DNA from: Verrucomicrobiaceae bacterium
Lineage (GTDB): Bacteria; Verrucomicrobiota; Verrucomicrobiia; Verrucomicrobiales; Verrucomicrobiaceae
DNA: 39,754 nucleotides
Reading direction: 5' to 3'
NCBI GenBank assembly: GCA_947471905.1
Contig: CANIZT010000005.1
Span: 1 to 39,754, forward strand
The notes under the pieces: generated by a model
Databases searched by the model: none
Told to the model about the DNA's origin: nothing
What the model saw: only the letters and a program-made list of their open reading frames with translations
In this document: piece after piece, positions 31,575 through 39,653 of the stretch
Layout of the letters: the number at the start of each line of letters is the position of its first letter
How positions within the stretch are numbered: position 1 is the first letter of the stretch
Position numbers and translations under genes: made by a program

Positions 31575-34261
31575 AGTAAGCTCGCTAACGAGGCACGATC
31601 GAGCCAGAGGTCGATCTGCCGCGCTTGGTCACCGCGCACCGGCGACAGCGTGGTGCCTAGCAGATGCAGCAGCAGGCTGGCCCCGACATAAAGCAGGCTG
31701 GCAACGACAATCGAGCGGCTGATGCGTGCGGTGATGGAGTTACTGAAGCGGTATTCTGACCATAGCTGCAGCGGGTGAACGACACTCTCCTCGCCCTGTC
31801 GCGTGGTGAGCACGCTGCTGGTTTTCCAGAATAGGAACATGCTTTTCAACCAGTCGAGCGGTGAGCGCCAGGGTGTGGGCTCGTTCGTTTTAACTTCATC
31901 TGCGAAGTAGTGTGCACGGAGTTCCCGTGTGCTGTCCGCCAGCATCGCGCAAGCCTTGAGGATAAGGTAGAGTGTGAGTAGTGCCGCCATTAACCGGAAG
32001 GCTTCCGCAGGCCAGGCGCTGATGCCGGAGCTGAAAAGTAACGGTTCGCCTCCGTTCCGCTGCACTGACCACCAAGACTCGATCCGCCAGAAAACCACCA
32101 CGATGATGATGATGATCATTACCGGTGATTTTACCACCTTGATGAGAATATGTTGCCAGTCGGCAGTCACGCTATTTTTCCCAAAGACAAGACCCAAGCC
32201 TGGCAGCCAGCTCACAATCATCCAACCAAGCCAGGCCAGTATCATGATGGTGCCGATCCACCATGCTTGATGTGAACGCACATCTAGCTGCCACCAAGCC
32301 GTGGATTCTGGTTGTGGATGTAGTTTTACCTCTGGTGCGGCCAGCGAGAGATCATGGGGTTCAAAGCGGCCTATCTCAAATAACCTCACAGCAGCGGTGC
32401 TGCGCAAGGATTCGAACTGCGCTGGCTCCAGCACTCCGGTGGCGGCCAGCGTGGCAGCATAGACGGATGTCTGGTAGCTATCGCGGAATGGGAGTTTGCC
32501 CATTTGATACGGATTAGCGAGCGTGATGCCATAGGGGGAGCCGACAATGAGATTGCGTGTGGTCCGTAGTTCGTCGCGCTGCCAAAGCCAGGCATCGAGA
32601 TTATTGGTGAAAAACTGTGTGCGTGGAAGGCGCGGACGCAGAGCGCGTAGGATCCACAGCTTGTCATAGACATCACCACCGAGCACGCCAACGGCCACCA
32701 GACCGGCACCCCCACGGCGTGTGAGGCTTTCATCGAGTTCCTCGAGCTGCGCGGCGAGACGGCGCAGAGCATCCGCCTGACTCACACCACTGGGCATTTC
32801 ATCGGGCGCGTATTTAGCGTCGCTACCTTTGGCTGCGGAAGCTGCTTTTTCCGCAGCGCCAGAGGCCGTGTCGCTAGTGTAACGACCATCAAGGCCGCGC
32901 GGGTAATTAATCCAGTGCCAACGGAACTGAGGACGATTGAAATCACCTCTCATATCTTGGCCATTCATCGCTTCCATGAAGGTAAGCGGGAGCTCGCGGC
33001 CATAGGATGTATCGAATTCGGAGATGATGGCGACGTTGCCGCAGTGGATATCCGTGCTGGACGTTTTTCGTAAGGTGAGGCCGCGACGTTCCAATTCATC
33101 CACCAAGGCGTCCGCCACATGATCATCGGTGGTGAGGCTGCGGATGAAGGGCGCTGCATGTGTGCCCGCAGGATCGAGCACGCCTGCCATTAGGTCATCG
33201 ACGCGCTGCTCCGCAGCCTGCGCACGCAGGGCATCATCAGCGATTTGAGGCAGTCCGGCTCCTGACAGTCGTAGCAGCGCACGTGCTGAGGCCGTGCCCC
33301 ACGGTGAAACCATGCGCAACGGCCCCGCCCACTGATCCTCACGCCACTCCGGCTTTTCTGCAGCCTCGCCAATAAAAGCAGCGAGATTGTCGGTCGAATG
33401 CGGCCCCAGTAGCAGGATTTCAATACGTTCCGCATCCAGTTCCGGTGTTTCTTCAGAACCTGCACGACGCGGATATCCATGCAGCAGGCGGTGCAACGTC
33501 GTGCGGATTTGGGAAAGCGGTTTGCCGCCGAAGGCATCGCCCCGCAGCCACAGAATGCCGACGGATTCATAGCCGGGGTTATTTACTGACGGAATGCGGT
33601 TCGAAGATTTGAACCATTCAAATGCCACATCGAGTGAAGAAATCGGCCCATTAACCGTTGCAGGTGCGGAAGCCTGTGTGTCAGCCGCGTCTGTGGCAGA
33701 AATTGTCGACGATGGCAGTTCTTTTTTGAACAATGGCAACGGCCAAGGGGAAAGGCGGCAACATTCGAGACTACCGCCATGTTCGGGCACATAACCCGAG
33801 GAAGTCAGGCCTGCCGTAACCGCCCCTCGTGCACGGCTGCGCTGTTCGATCGAGGCCATGTCCGTGCCTGGACGTAGTAGCACAGGCATAAGCAGCACAT
33901 GGGAAGGCTTTGCACGGTGCTGCCGCACATCCCGTTCAGCCACGAGTTTCAAGCGCTCGCGTAGTTCGAGGAAAAACCCCCACGGCGTGTGAACTTCGAC
34001 ATCGGTGGCGGGATTGAATTCCTTCTTGTCTGGCGGAATGAACTTCGCTCTTGCTAGGGCGCGTAACGGATCTTCGCCGGGAGCAGCGTCGAATTTATGA
34101 GTGTCTCCTACTACTACCGAAGGCGCGGCAGGCTCCACTGGGCGGCGCGGCACGAGCGGTTCGTAATTCAGCAGCACCGCTCCCGCCAAGGCTGTTAGAA
34201 CCGCTAGGGCACCAGGCAGCGGGATCGAGGACAGGATGGTTTTCTTCGCGTCGTCAGGCAT
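31337..34261 (-). CDS. Large membrane protein with receptor-like exported domain, frameshifted
   Basis: 974 residues in this frame from the ATG at 34261; the last 75 or so are out of frame. One N-terminal membrane segment (LPGALAVLTALAGAVLLNY) is followed by about 580 exported residues and then at least five membrane segments (WWIGTIMILAWLGWMIVSW, VMIIIIIVVVFWRI, LMAALLTLYLILKACAML and others). The exported part carries ISEFDTSYGRELP, NYPRGLDGRY, VLGGDVYDKLWILRALRP, FFTNNLDAWL, TRNLIVGSPYG and LPFRDSYQTS. I recall these motifs from a widespread family of large uncharacterised membrane proteins with a periplasmic-binding/ANF-receptor-like fold. Function unknown; sensing of a ligand is inferred. 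Confidence 0.65.
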   Translation of the reverse strand: MPDDAKKTILSSIPLPGALAVLTALAGAVLLNYEPLVPRRPVEPAAPSVVVGDTHKFDAAPGEDPLRALARAKFIPPDKKEFNPATDVEVHTPWGFFLELRERLKLVAERDVRQHRAKPSHVLLMPVLLRPGTDMASIEQRSRARGAVTAGLTSSGYVPEHGGSLECCRLSPWPLPLFKKELPSSTISATDAADTQASAPATVNGPISSLDVAFEWFKSSNRIPSVNNPGYESVGILWLRGDAFGGKPLSQIRTTLHRLLHGYPRRAGSEETPELDAERIEILLLGPHSTDNLAAFIGEAAEKPEWREDQWAGPLRMVSPWGTASARALLRLSGAGLPQIADDALRAQAAEQRVDDLMAGVLDPAGTHAAPFIRSLTTDDHVADALVDELERRGLTLRKTSSTDIHCGNVAIISEFDTSYGRELPLTFMEAMNGQDMRGDFNRPQFRWHWINYPRGLDGRYTSDTASGAAEKAASAAKGSDAKYAPDEMPSGVSQADALRRLAAQLEELDESLTRRGGAGLVAVGVLGGDVYDKLWILRALRPRLPRTQFFTNNLDAWLWQRDELRTTRNLIVGSPYGITLANPYQMGKLPFRDSYQTSVYAATLAATGVLEPAQFESLRSTAAVRLFEIGRFEPHDLSLAAPEVKLHPQPESTAWWQLDVRSHQAWWIGTIMILAWLGWMIVSWLPGLGLVFGKNSVTADWQHILIKVVKSPVMIIIIIVVVFWRIESWWSVQRNGGEPLLFSSGISAWPAEAFRLMAALLTLYLILKACAMLADSTRELRAHYFADEVKTNEPTPWRSPLDWLKSMFLFWKTSSVLTTRQGEESVVHPLQLWSEYRFSNSITARISRSIVVASLLYVGASLLLHLLGTTLSPVRGDQARQIDLWLDRASLASLLWLPLWWTHSGSIASSSNGSAVAKVTGLWPCFARTVTPNCTPIICATLSTSRWSPTGRVISAASRSFPFMCSHFSSLHA

Positions 34262-34310
34262 GGATGGCGGATGGGTTGTTGTTAACGGAACCGCAGTCAA
34301 ACGCGAGCAT

Positions 34311-34346
34311 AAAAACGCCGCGCCTGGTTTTATCCGGGCGCGGCGT
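34311..34346 (-). terminator. Rho-independent terminator of the SWIB gene
   Basis: A 10-bp GC-rich perfect stem (34337-34346 with 34315-34324, 12-nt loop) is followed on the minus strand by a run of five T (34315-34311). It begins 20 bp after the SWIB stop codon and lies before the large membrane-protein gene, separating the two transcription units. Confidence 0.85.
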
Positions 34347-34365
34347 GTAGGAGTTCAGGATCGAA

Positions 34366-34713
34366 TTAGGCACCGATGTGCTTGGAGACCAGCTTGGTCA
34401 TCTCAAACATTGATACTTGCTTCTTTCCACCGAACACGGCCTTCAATGCGTCATCGGCATTGATGTTGCGCTTGTTCTTGGCGTCCTGGAGACCGTTCTT
34501 CTTGATGTAGTCCCAGAGCTTCTTCGTGATCTGGCCACGAGGAGCTGGTTTGTTGCCGACGACGACTCCGAGAATCGCGTCAGGCTGCACCGGCTTCATC
34601 AGGGCTGGATTGGGCTTACGTTTGGCTGCGGGCTTCTTGGCAGCTTTTTTGGCAGCTTTTTTGGCTGCTGGTTTGGCTGCTGGTTTGGATTTGGTTGCTG
34701 CTTTCTTGGCCAT
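34366..34713 (-). CDS. SWIB/MDM2-domain protein with histone H1-like Lys/Ala-rich tail
   Basis: 115-residue protein. Residues 1-36 are a basic tail of Ala-Lys-Pro repeats (AKKAATKSKPAAK and so on), similar to bacterial histone H1-like Hc tails. Residues about 38-115 are a SWIB domain: ALMKPVQPDAILGVVVG, RGQITKKLWDYIKKNGLQD, KRNINADDALKAVFGG and MFEMTKLVSKHI. Bacterial SWIB proteins are known in Chlamydiae and other PVC bacteria and are thought to be DNA or chromatin associated. The tail is encoded by 12-bp tandem repeats. The gene has its own promoter and terminator, suggesting strong independent expression. Confidence 0.92.
   Translation of the reverse strand: MAKKAATKSKPAAKPAAKKAAKKAAKKPAAKRKPNPALMKPVQPDAILGVVVGNKPAPRGQITKKLWDYIKKNGLQDAKNKRNINADDALKAVFGGKKQVSMFEMTKLVSKHIGA
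34639..34686 (-). repeat. Four 12-bp tandem repeats inside the SWIB tail
   Basis: Plus-strand units GGCAGCTTTTTT (34639-34650, 34651-34662) and GGCTGCTGGTTT (34663-34674, 34675-34686) are each repeated twice. Each unit encodes four residues (Lys-Lys-Ala-Ala or Lys-Pro-Ala-Ala), so copy-number changes would keep the frame and only change tail length. Confidence 0.8.
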
Positions 34714-34745
34714 AGTGTTGTTGGCGGCTGTTGCCGTATTTGCAG

Positions 34746-34773
34746 GTTATGAGAGCGTCCCATAGAGCGTCAA
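34746..34773 (-). promoter_or_regulatory. Candidate sigma-70 promoter of the SWIB gene with direct repeat
   Basis: On the minus strand, TTGACG (34768-34773) and CATAAC (34746-34751) are 16 bp apart, 33 bp upstream of the SWIB ATG. Two copies of AGAGCGTC (34752-34759 and 34764-34771, 12 bp apart) lie within the spacer and -35 box, so a regulator could bind there. Confidence 0.5.
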
Positions 34774-35015
34774 TGCAAATTTCAGCATTATTTAAGGTTG
34801 TTTCCCCTGCGTACAATAGTCGGTGCCGCTCATTTTTTATTGGCCCGCCCTCGATTTTGGAAGCATTTCAAGAGGCCTAAAGTCGTGTTCCCTAGCTATA
34901 TAAGTCGTGAGCTAAGGCAATCATCGGTCTGGACAAAAAGTATGAATTGGACACCGGGCTAGTTGTGATTTTTCTCGCAGCAGGGTGAACTCGTTGGTAA
35001 TACTTCATTACTTTT
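34774..35015. other. Remainder of the 302-bp divergent gap between SWIB and kinase genes
   Basis: AT-richer than the surroundings. It should hold the kinase promoter, but no hexamer pair with good spacing is evident. No tRNA, small ORF with homology, or strong hairpin was found. No Shine-Dalgarno sequence precedes the kinase ATG. Confidence 0.5.
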
Positions 35016-36317
35016 ATGTCCGAAGACGCTGCTCCCCATGATCAACCATCGTTCGATGTTCCCAGCATCGAAGAGATGTCCGCCTACTTGCCGCAATTCA
35101 AGTTTGAAAAACTAGCTGCCTGCGGTGGTATGGGTGCAGTGTATAAAGCCTATCAAGACAGCTTGGAGCGTCGTGTGGCGGTGAAAATATTACCGCCTAA
35201 GTTTAGTGCGGAACAAGGATTCTCCGACCGTTTCAAAGTCGAGGCGCGAGCGATGGCGAAGCTCAATCACACCAATATTGTGGGCGTGTACGATTTTGGC
35301 ATCACGCCAGGCGGTCATCTATATCTTGTCATGGAATGGATCGAGGGACGCTCGCTGCACGATCTCATCCACAAAACCAACCTGCCTCTGCGCAAGGCAA
35401 CGAACTTAGCCATCCAACTCTGCGAGGCACTCAGCTTTGCACATGAGCATGGTATTATTCATCGCGATATCAAGCCGGGCAACATCATGGTTAATGATGC
35501 CGACCATGTGAAGGTGGCGGACTTCGGCTTGGCCCGCCCCACGAATGAAGCGGAGGAGGAGAATCCGATGGGAACACCGGACTATGCCGCCCCGGAGATT
35601 TGCGGTGGCAACGTGGTGGACCATCGGGTGGACATTTTTGCTGTCGGGGTGGTGCTCTATGAGATGTTGACCGGTCGCGTGCCAGAGACGCCTCGCCGCC
35701 CGGTCACGTTGTATGCCAAGGTATCGTCGCGCTGGGACGAAATCATCGCCAAGGCCATCCATCCCGATCCTAACAAGCGGTATCAGGATGCAGGCGAGTT
35801 CCGTGCTTATATTAATGCGGCGATGAAGCAAGAATCTGGCGTCCCGCTGCCGGATTCGGTCGATCAACGACCAAAGGGAGCGCCGCAGAAGAAAGCAGCG
35901 GCAATGACACAACAGCAGCAAATGGTGCTGACGTTTGTTTTTGTGGGAGTGGTGCTGGTGGCTTTGGCGGCGATGATTTTTTGGCCCACCTCCAGAAAAG
36001 GCTCATCTTCTTCTGCGAACACGAGCAATACAGAAGCCACACCAGAGGAGGTGAGTGCAGTGATTGACAAGCTAGAGCAGAATGATGCGGAATTGGCTCG
36101 GCTGATGAACTCATTTACGCAGGACTGGGAGACCAGTGGTGCGAGCAAGTCTCCAGCCATCGCTGAAAAACTTCGCTCGTCTCTGCTCGCAGCGACGAAG
36201 GCAAAAGCGAAGGATCGTGCGGAAGCGGCACGACGGGCGGAGATTGTGGCTGCTGCGCTGACGAAGTTGAGTGGTGCTCCTTCATTGAAGGCACTCAAAG
36301 CAGCGGCAGCGAATTAA
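35016..36317 (+). CDS. Hanks-type serine/threonine protein kinase, membrane-anchored
   Basis: 433-residue receptor-like kinase. The kinase domain spans about residues 28-285: glycine loop ACGGMGAVYKAY (first Gly of GxGxxG replaced by Ala), catalytic Lys57 in VAVKIL, HRDIKPGNIMV, VADFGLA, and GTPDYAAPE. All residues needed for phosphotransfer are present. A single membrane segment follows (MVLTFVFVGVVLVALAAMIF, about 305-325), then a 100-residue exported tail rich in Ala/Lys/Glu with helical heptads, lacking PASTA or other known sensor repeats. It phosphorylates unknown cytosolic targets. No phosphatase gene is adjacent. It is transcribed away from the SWIB gene. Confidence 0.93.
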   Translation: MSEDAAPHDQPSFDVPSIEEMSAYLPQFKFEKLAACGGMGAVYKAYQDSLERRVAVKILPPKFSAEQGFSDRFKVEARAMAKLNHTNIVGVYDFGITPGGHLYLVMEWIEGRSLHDLIHKTNLPLRKATNLAIQLCEALSFAHEHGIIHRDIKPGNIMVNDADHVKVADFGLARPTNEAEEENPMGTPDYAAPEICGGNVVDHRVDIFAVGVVLYEMLTGRVPETPRRPVTLYAKVSSRWDEIIAKAIHPDPNKRYQDAGEFRAYINAAMKQESGVPLPDSVDQRPKGAPQKKAAAMTQQQQMVLTFVFVGVVLVALAAMIFWPTSRKGSSSSANTSNTEATPEEVSAVIDKLEQNDAELARLMNSFTQDWETSGASKSPAIAEKLRSSLLAATKAKAKDRAEAARRAEIVAAALTKLSGAPSLKALKAAAAN

Positions 36318-36343
36318 AAGGGGCGCACCAACTTCTCGCAAAC

Positions 36344-37501
36344 TTAGCGGAAGCTCTTCGCGAAGTCATCGGAGGTTGCCTTCGCGACGACTTTGGTTTT
36401 CTGGAAGGTTGAGGCCTCGCCTTTTTCGATGAGGATGCGCTCGTAATCGGCTGCAGACATGGGCAACTCGATAGTTTTGTCCTGCCAAGTGGAAAGCAGG
36501 ATGGCGTTTGCAAGTTCGACGCTGCGGATGCCCTCGGCGGCGGGTGAGAGCAGATGCTCGCCCTTCAAAATGGCATTGGTGAAGTTCTGCAAGATCTCGA
36601 CGTGTTGTCCGCCGGTCTGCTCGACCGGGATGTTCATGTGCCAGCTCTCGGGCATGGCAAAGGCAGCTTCCGCCTCCATGCAAAATTTGCTCATCGGTTT
36701 GCGATTACGCTGGAAGTGGATCGTTGTGCCGTCGGTTACGGTGAGACGGCCCTGCTCGGCGGAAATTTCGAGCTTGTTGATGCCCGGCGCTTCGCCCGTG
36801 CTGGTGACAAAGGTGGCGGTGGTTCCGTTGTCGTATTGCATGATGGCCGTCACATCGTCCTCGACTTCGATCTCATGGAAGCGGCCAAACTGGCAGAAGC
36901 CACGCACTTTATCAGGCATGCCAAACAGCCATTGGAACAGATCGAGGTTGTGTGGGCATTGGTTCATCAGCACACCACCACCTTCACCCTTCCAGGTGCC
37001 GCGCCAGCCGCCGGTCGCGTAATAGTAGTTCGTGCGGAACCAGTTCGTTACTTCCCAATGCACACGGCGCACGGCACCGATCTCGCCGCTGTCGATGAGG
37101 TCCTTGACCTTCCTGAAGCAGGCGTTCGTGCGCATGTTGAACATGGCGGCGAAAATTTTGCTCTTGTCTGTGTGCGCCGCGATCAGTCGTTCGCAGTCGG
37201 CTTTGTGCACCGAAATCGGCTTCTCCACAAGCACATGCAGCCCGGCTTTGAGCGCCTCAATGCCGATGGTGGTGTGACTGAAATGCGGCGTGCAGATGAG
37301 GATCGCGTCGAGATGGCCGCTGCGAATCATCAGGTTCACATCGGTGAAGGCTTTCTCGCCTTCCACCAAGTTCGGCAGCGTGCCGACGCTCTCACACAAC
37401 GCGGTGACGCGCAGTCCGGGCACCTTGCCCGCACGAATATTCGCAAGGTGCGCCTTGCCCATGTTTCCGAGACCAACAATGCCAATTCTGACGTTTTCCA
37501 T
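36344..37501 (-). CDS. Gfo/Idh/MocA family oxidoreductase, cytosolic
   Basis: 385-residue NAD(P)-dependent dehydrogenase. N-terminal Rossmann motif VRIGIVGLGNMGKAHL with an intact GxGxxG, the family motif HVLVEKPISVHKADCERL (catalytic-region Lys), then the C-terminal alpha/beta domain with RVHWEVTNWFRTNYYYATGGWRG, GGVLMNQCPHNLDLFQWLFG (His in the conserved substrate region) and a DVTAIMQYDNGTTATF strand. It probably acts on a sugar or inositol derivative. It has no signal peptide, unlike the neighbouring family member transcribed divergently from the shared 103-bp gap. Confidence 0.92.
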   Translation of the reverse strand: MENVRIGIVGLGNMGKAHLANIRAGKVPGLRVTALCESVGTLPNLVEGEKAFTDVNLMIRSGHLDAILICTPHFSHTTIGIEALKAGLHVLVEKPISVHKADCERLIAAHTDKSKIFAAMFNMRTNACFRKVKDLIDSGEIGAVRRVHWEVTNWFRTNYYYATGGWRGTWKGEGGGVLMNQCPHNLDLFQWLFGMPDKVRGFCQFGRFHEIEVEDDVTAIMQYDNGTTATFVTSTGEAPGINKLEISAEQGRLTVTDGTTIHFQRNRKPMSKFCMEAEAAFAMPESWHMNIPVEQTGGQHVEILQNFTNAILKGEHLLSPAAEGIRSVELANAILLSTWQDKTIELPMSAADYERILIEKGEASTFQKTKVVAKATSDDFAKSFR

Positions 37502-37604
37502 GACGCGAGCGTAGCAGGCCGCATGGGACGGTCAAGCACTCCGCAGTTGCGCATTGGGCGGCACGCCTGCATTTTCCAGCATGCGACCACCAAGCAGCCT
37601 CACA

Positions 37605-38666
37605 ATGCGATTCATCCTCGTCATGGGATGGCTGGCGGCGCTATGGAGCAATCACCTCATGGCAGAAGATCTTCGCATCGGCATCATCGGCCTTGATACC
37701 TCGCACTCGGAACAGTTCACGCTGCGGCTGAACGATCCGGCAAATCCCAACCATATCCCTGGGGCCCGCGTCGTCGTGGCTTTCCCCGGCGGCAGTCCGG
37801 ACATTGAGGAAAGCAAGACGCGCATCGAAGGCTTCACTGCTGCCGTGCGTGACAAGTATGGCGTGCGCATCGTCGGTAGCGTCTCCGAAGCCTGCAAAGA
37901 TGTGGACGCCATCCTGCTGCTCAGTCTCGATGGTCGTCCGCGGCTGGAGCAGATGAAACAAATCATCGCTGCAGGCAAACCCGTGTTCATGGACAAGCCG
38001 GTTGCAGCATCTCTTAAAGACGCTGTGGCCATTTACCAACTCGCTGCCACATCCCAAGTGCCCGTTTTTAGCGCCTCTGCTGTGCGCTGGTATCCCGGCG
38101 TGCTCGAAGTCGCCAATGCCGAGACGACACCCGCGCGCGGTGCCATTTCCTATGGCCCGGCGCATGTGCTGCCGCATCATCCCGACCTGTTCTTCTACGG
38201 TATCCACCCAACGGAGGCGCTGTTCACTGTCATGGGCTCCGGCTGCCTTTCCGTCACACGCACCACCACCGCTTCCGCTTCCATTGTCACTGGCCTTTGG
38301 TCAGGCAGTCGCACTGGCACGCTGCATGCCATTCATGAAGGTGCAAAGGGCTACAAGCTCACGCGTTTTGGTGATGACAAAATTGCTGAACAAAAATCCG
38401 AAGGCGATTACACACCGATGCTTAGCGAGATCATCAAGTTCTTCCAGACGAAGCAGCCGCCAGTCTCCGCAAAACAGACACTTGAAATCTACGCCTTCAT
38501 GGAAGCCGCTGAAGAAAGTAAGCGCAAAGACGGCGCACGCATCACGCTGCGCGAAGTGATGGTCAAAGCGGGTGCTCCTGATGCTTGGCTGCCCGAGGAC
38601 GGCAAAGTGAAGCCCACGACGCCGAAATCGGTGCCCAAAGGTCTGCCTAAGCCGGGCGGTTCGTGA
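37605..38666 (+). CDS. Secreted Gfo/Idh/MocA-like protein with altered nucleotide motif
   Basis: 353-residue protein. The ATG at 37605 gives signal peptide MRFILVMGWLAALWSNHLMA, so the protein is predicted to be exported. The Rossmann start reads LRIGIIGLDTSHSEQF, lacking the GxGxxG of active NAD(P) dehydrogenases. The second motif is VFMDKPVAASLKD (EKP changed to DKP). The C-terminal domain is recognisable (YGIHPTEALFTVMGSG, GTLHAIHEGAKGYKLTRFG). This subfamily is common in Planctomycetes/Verrucomicrobia. Whether it binds a cofactor outside the cytosol is unclear; GFOR-like proteins carry theirs during Tat export, but this signal lacks twin arginines. Its TGA directly abuts the yicC stop. 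Confidence 0.82.
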   Translation: MRFILVMGWLAALWSNHLMAEDLRIGIIGLDTSHSEQFTLRLNDPANPNHIPGARVVVAFPGGSPDIEESKTRIEGFTAAVRDKYGVRIVGSVSEACKDVDAILLLSLDGRPRLEQMKQIIAAGKPVFMDKPVAASLKDAVAIYQLAATSQVPVFSASAVRWYPGVLEVANAETTPARGAISYGPAHVLPHHPDLFFYGIHPTEALFTVMGSGCLSVTRTTTASASIVTGLWSGSRTGTLHAIHEGAKGYKLTRFGDDKIAEQKSEGDYTPMLSEIIKFFQTKQPPVSAKQTLEIYAFMEAAEESKRKDGARITLREVMVKAGAPDAWLPEDGKVKPTTPKSVPKGLPKPGGS

Positions 38667-39542
38667 TCACTCCGCGTTCTGCACCTGCTCCCGAATTTTT
38701 TCCAGTTCGGTCTTCGCGGTAACGACGTGATGCGCGATCTCGGCGTTGTTGCACTTTGATCCCATCGTGTTGAACTCACGGAAGAACTCCTGCAGCAGAA
38801 AATCCAGGCTGCGACCTGCAGGTGCATCGGCATCAAGATAAGCGCGGAACTGCTTCACATGGCTCGCCGCACGTGACTGCTCCTCGGAGATGTCGGTGCG
38901 ATCCGCAAAGAGGGCAATTTCTTTGACCAGCCGTTCGTCATCGAGTGGCAGCGGCATTCCCGCTTCCTCCAAGCGCTGGCGTAACATTTTGCGCTGATAC
39001 TCCGGCACTGTTGCCGCCTTCGCACGAATCGATTCCAGCAGCGCTTCAATGGTGCGCAGTCGTGCTTCGATGTCCGCTCGCAGACTCGCGCCTTCCGCTG
39101 CACGCATCACGGCCAGTTGCTTCAATGCGGCGGTCAGCGCCTCCTGAATTGCCGGCCACGCTTCTTCCACCGTGGTTTCAGTTTGTGCCATGCCCAAGAC
39201 GCCGGGCAAGCGCGTGATGTCCGCCAGCGCGATCTGCGGCGGAATGTCTAGCTTCAAGGCAAGCGCATGCATCGCGTGAAAATACTGTGCCGCCAGCGCT
39301 TGATCGACACGCACCGTGTCCGCTGTTGCTGCCGCGGCCTCTTTGCGCACCGCTACGTTCACGCGTCCACGTGAAACAGTCGCAGACACTTCCGTGCGCA
39401 CGGCGTTTTCCAGCTCTGCCAGCTCACGCGGCAGATTCACCGCCACCTCGAGCTGTTTGCGGTTCACGGCGCTGCATTCCACGCTCCATGTCACACCTGC
39501 GCGCTGTGCTTCGCCCCTGCCAAATCCGGTCATGCTTTTCAT
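38667..39542 (-). CDS. YicC family endoribonuclease-like protein
   Basis: 291-residue cytosolic protein; the ATG at 39542 gives the characteristic start MKSMTGFGRG. YicC_N features: WSVECSAVNRKQLEVAVNLPREL (normally KSVNHR..) and SRGRVNVAVR. The C-terminal DUF1732 block is intact: DISEEQSRAASHVKQFRAYL, GRSLDFLLQEFFREFNTMGSKCN and the IAHHVVTAKTELEKIREQVQN ending. E. coli YicC is a small-RNA-linked endoribonuclease. The gene often precedes gmk and rpoZ elsewhere, but here its downstream neighbour is convergent. It diverges from parB across 111 bp. Confidence 0.93.
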   Translation of the reverse strand: MKSMTGFGRGEAQRAGVTWSVECSAVNRKQLEVAVNLPRELAELENAVRTEVSATVSRGRVNVAVRKEAAAATADTVRVDQALAAQYFHAMHALALKLDIPPQIALADITRLPGVLGMAQTETTVEEAWPAIQEALTAALKQLAVMRAAEGASLRADIEARLRTIEALLESIRAKAATVPEYQRKMLRQRLEEAGMPLPLDDERLVKEIALFADRTDISEEQSRAASHVKQFRAYLDADAPAGRSLDFLLQEFFREFNTMGSKCNNAEIAHHVVTAKTELEKIREQVQNAE

Positions 39543-39653
39543 AGCCATCAGATGGAGCGAAATCGGCTTCTGGTAAAGCCTTGGATGCAACAGGCAGATT
39601 CACTGCGATTCCGGTTTGCAACGACGCGCCTGCTCCCTAGTCTCGCCCTCCCT

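Noticed and set aside
31575-31640. Programmed -1 ribosomal frameshift in the large membrane-protein gene
   Set aside because: No X-XXY-YYZ slippery heptamer or downstream pseudoknot could be seen in the overlap.
34639-34686. 12-bp repeats in the SWIB gene as a CRISPR-like or non-coding array
   Set aside because: They are in frame, have no spacers and encode the Lys/Ala tail.
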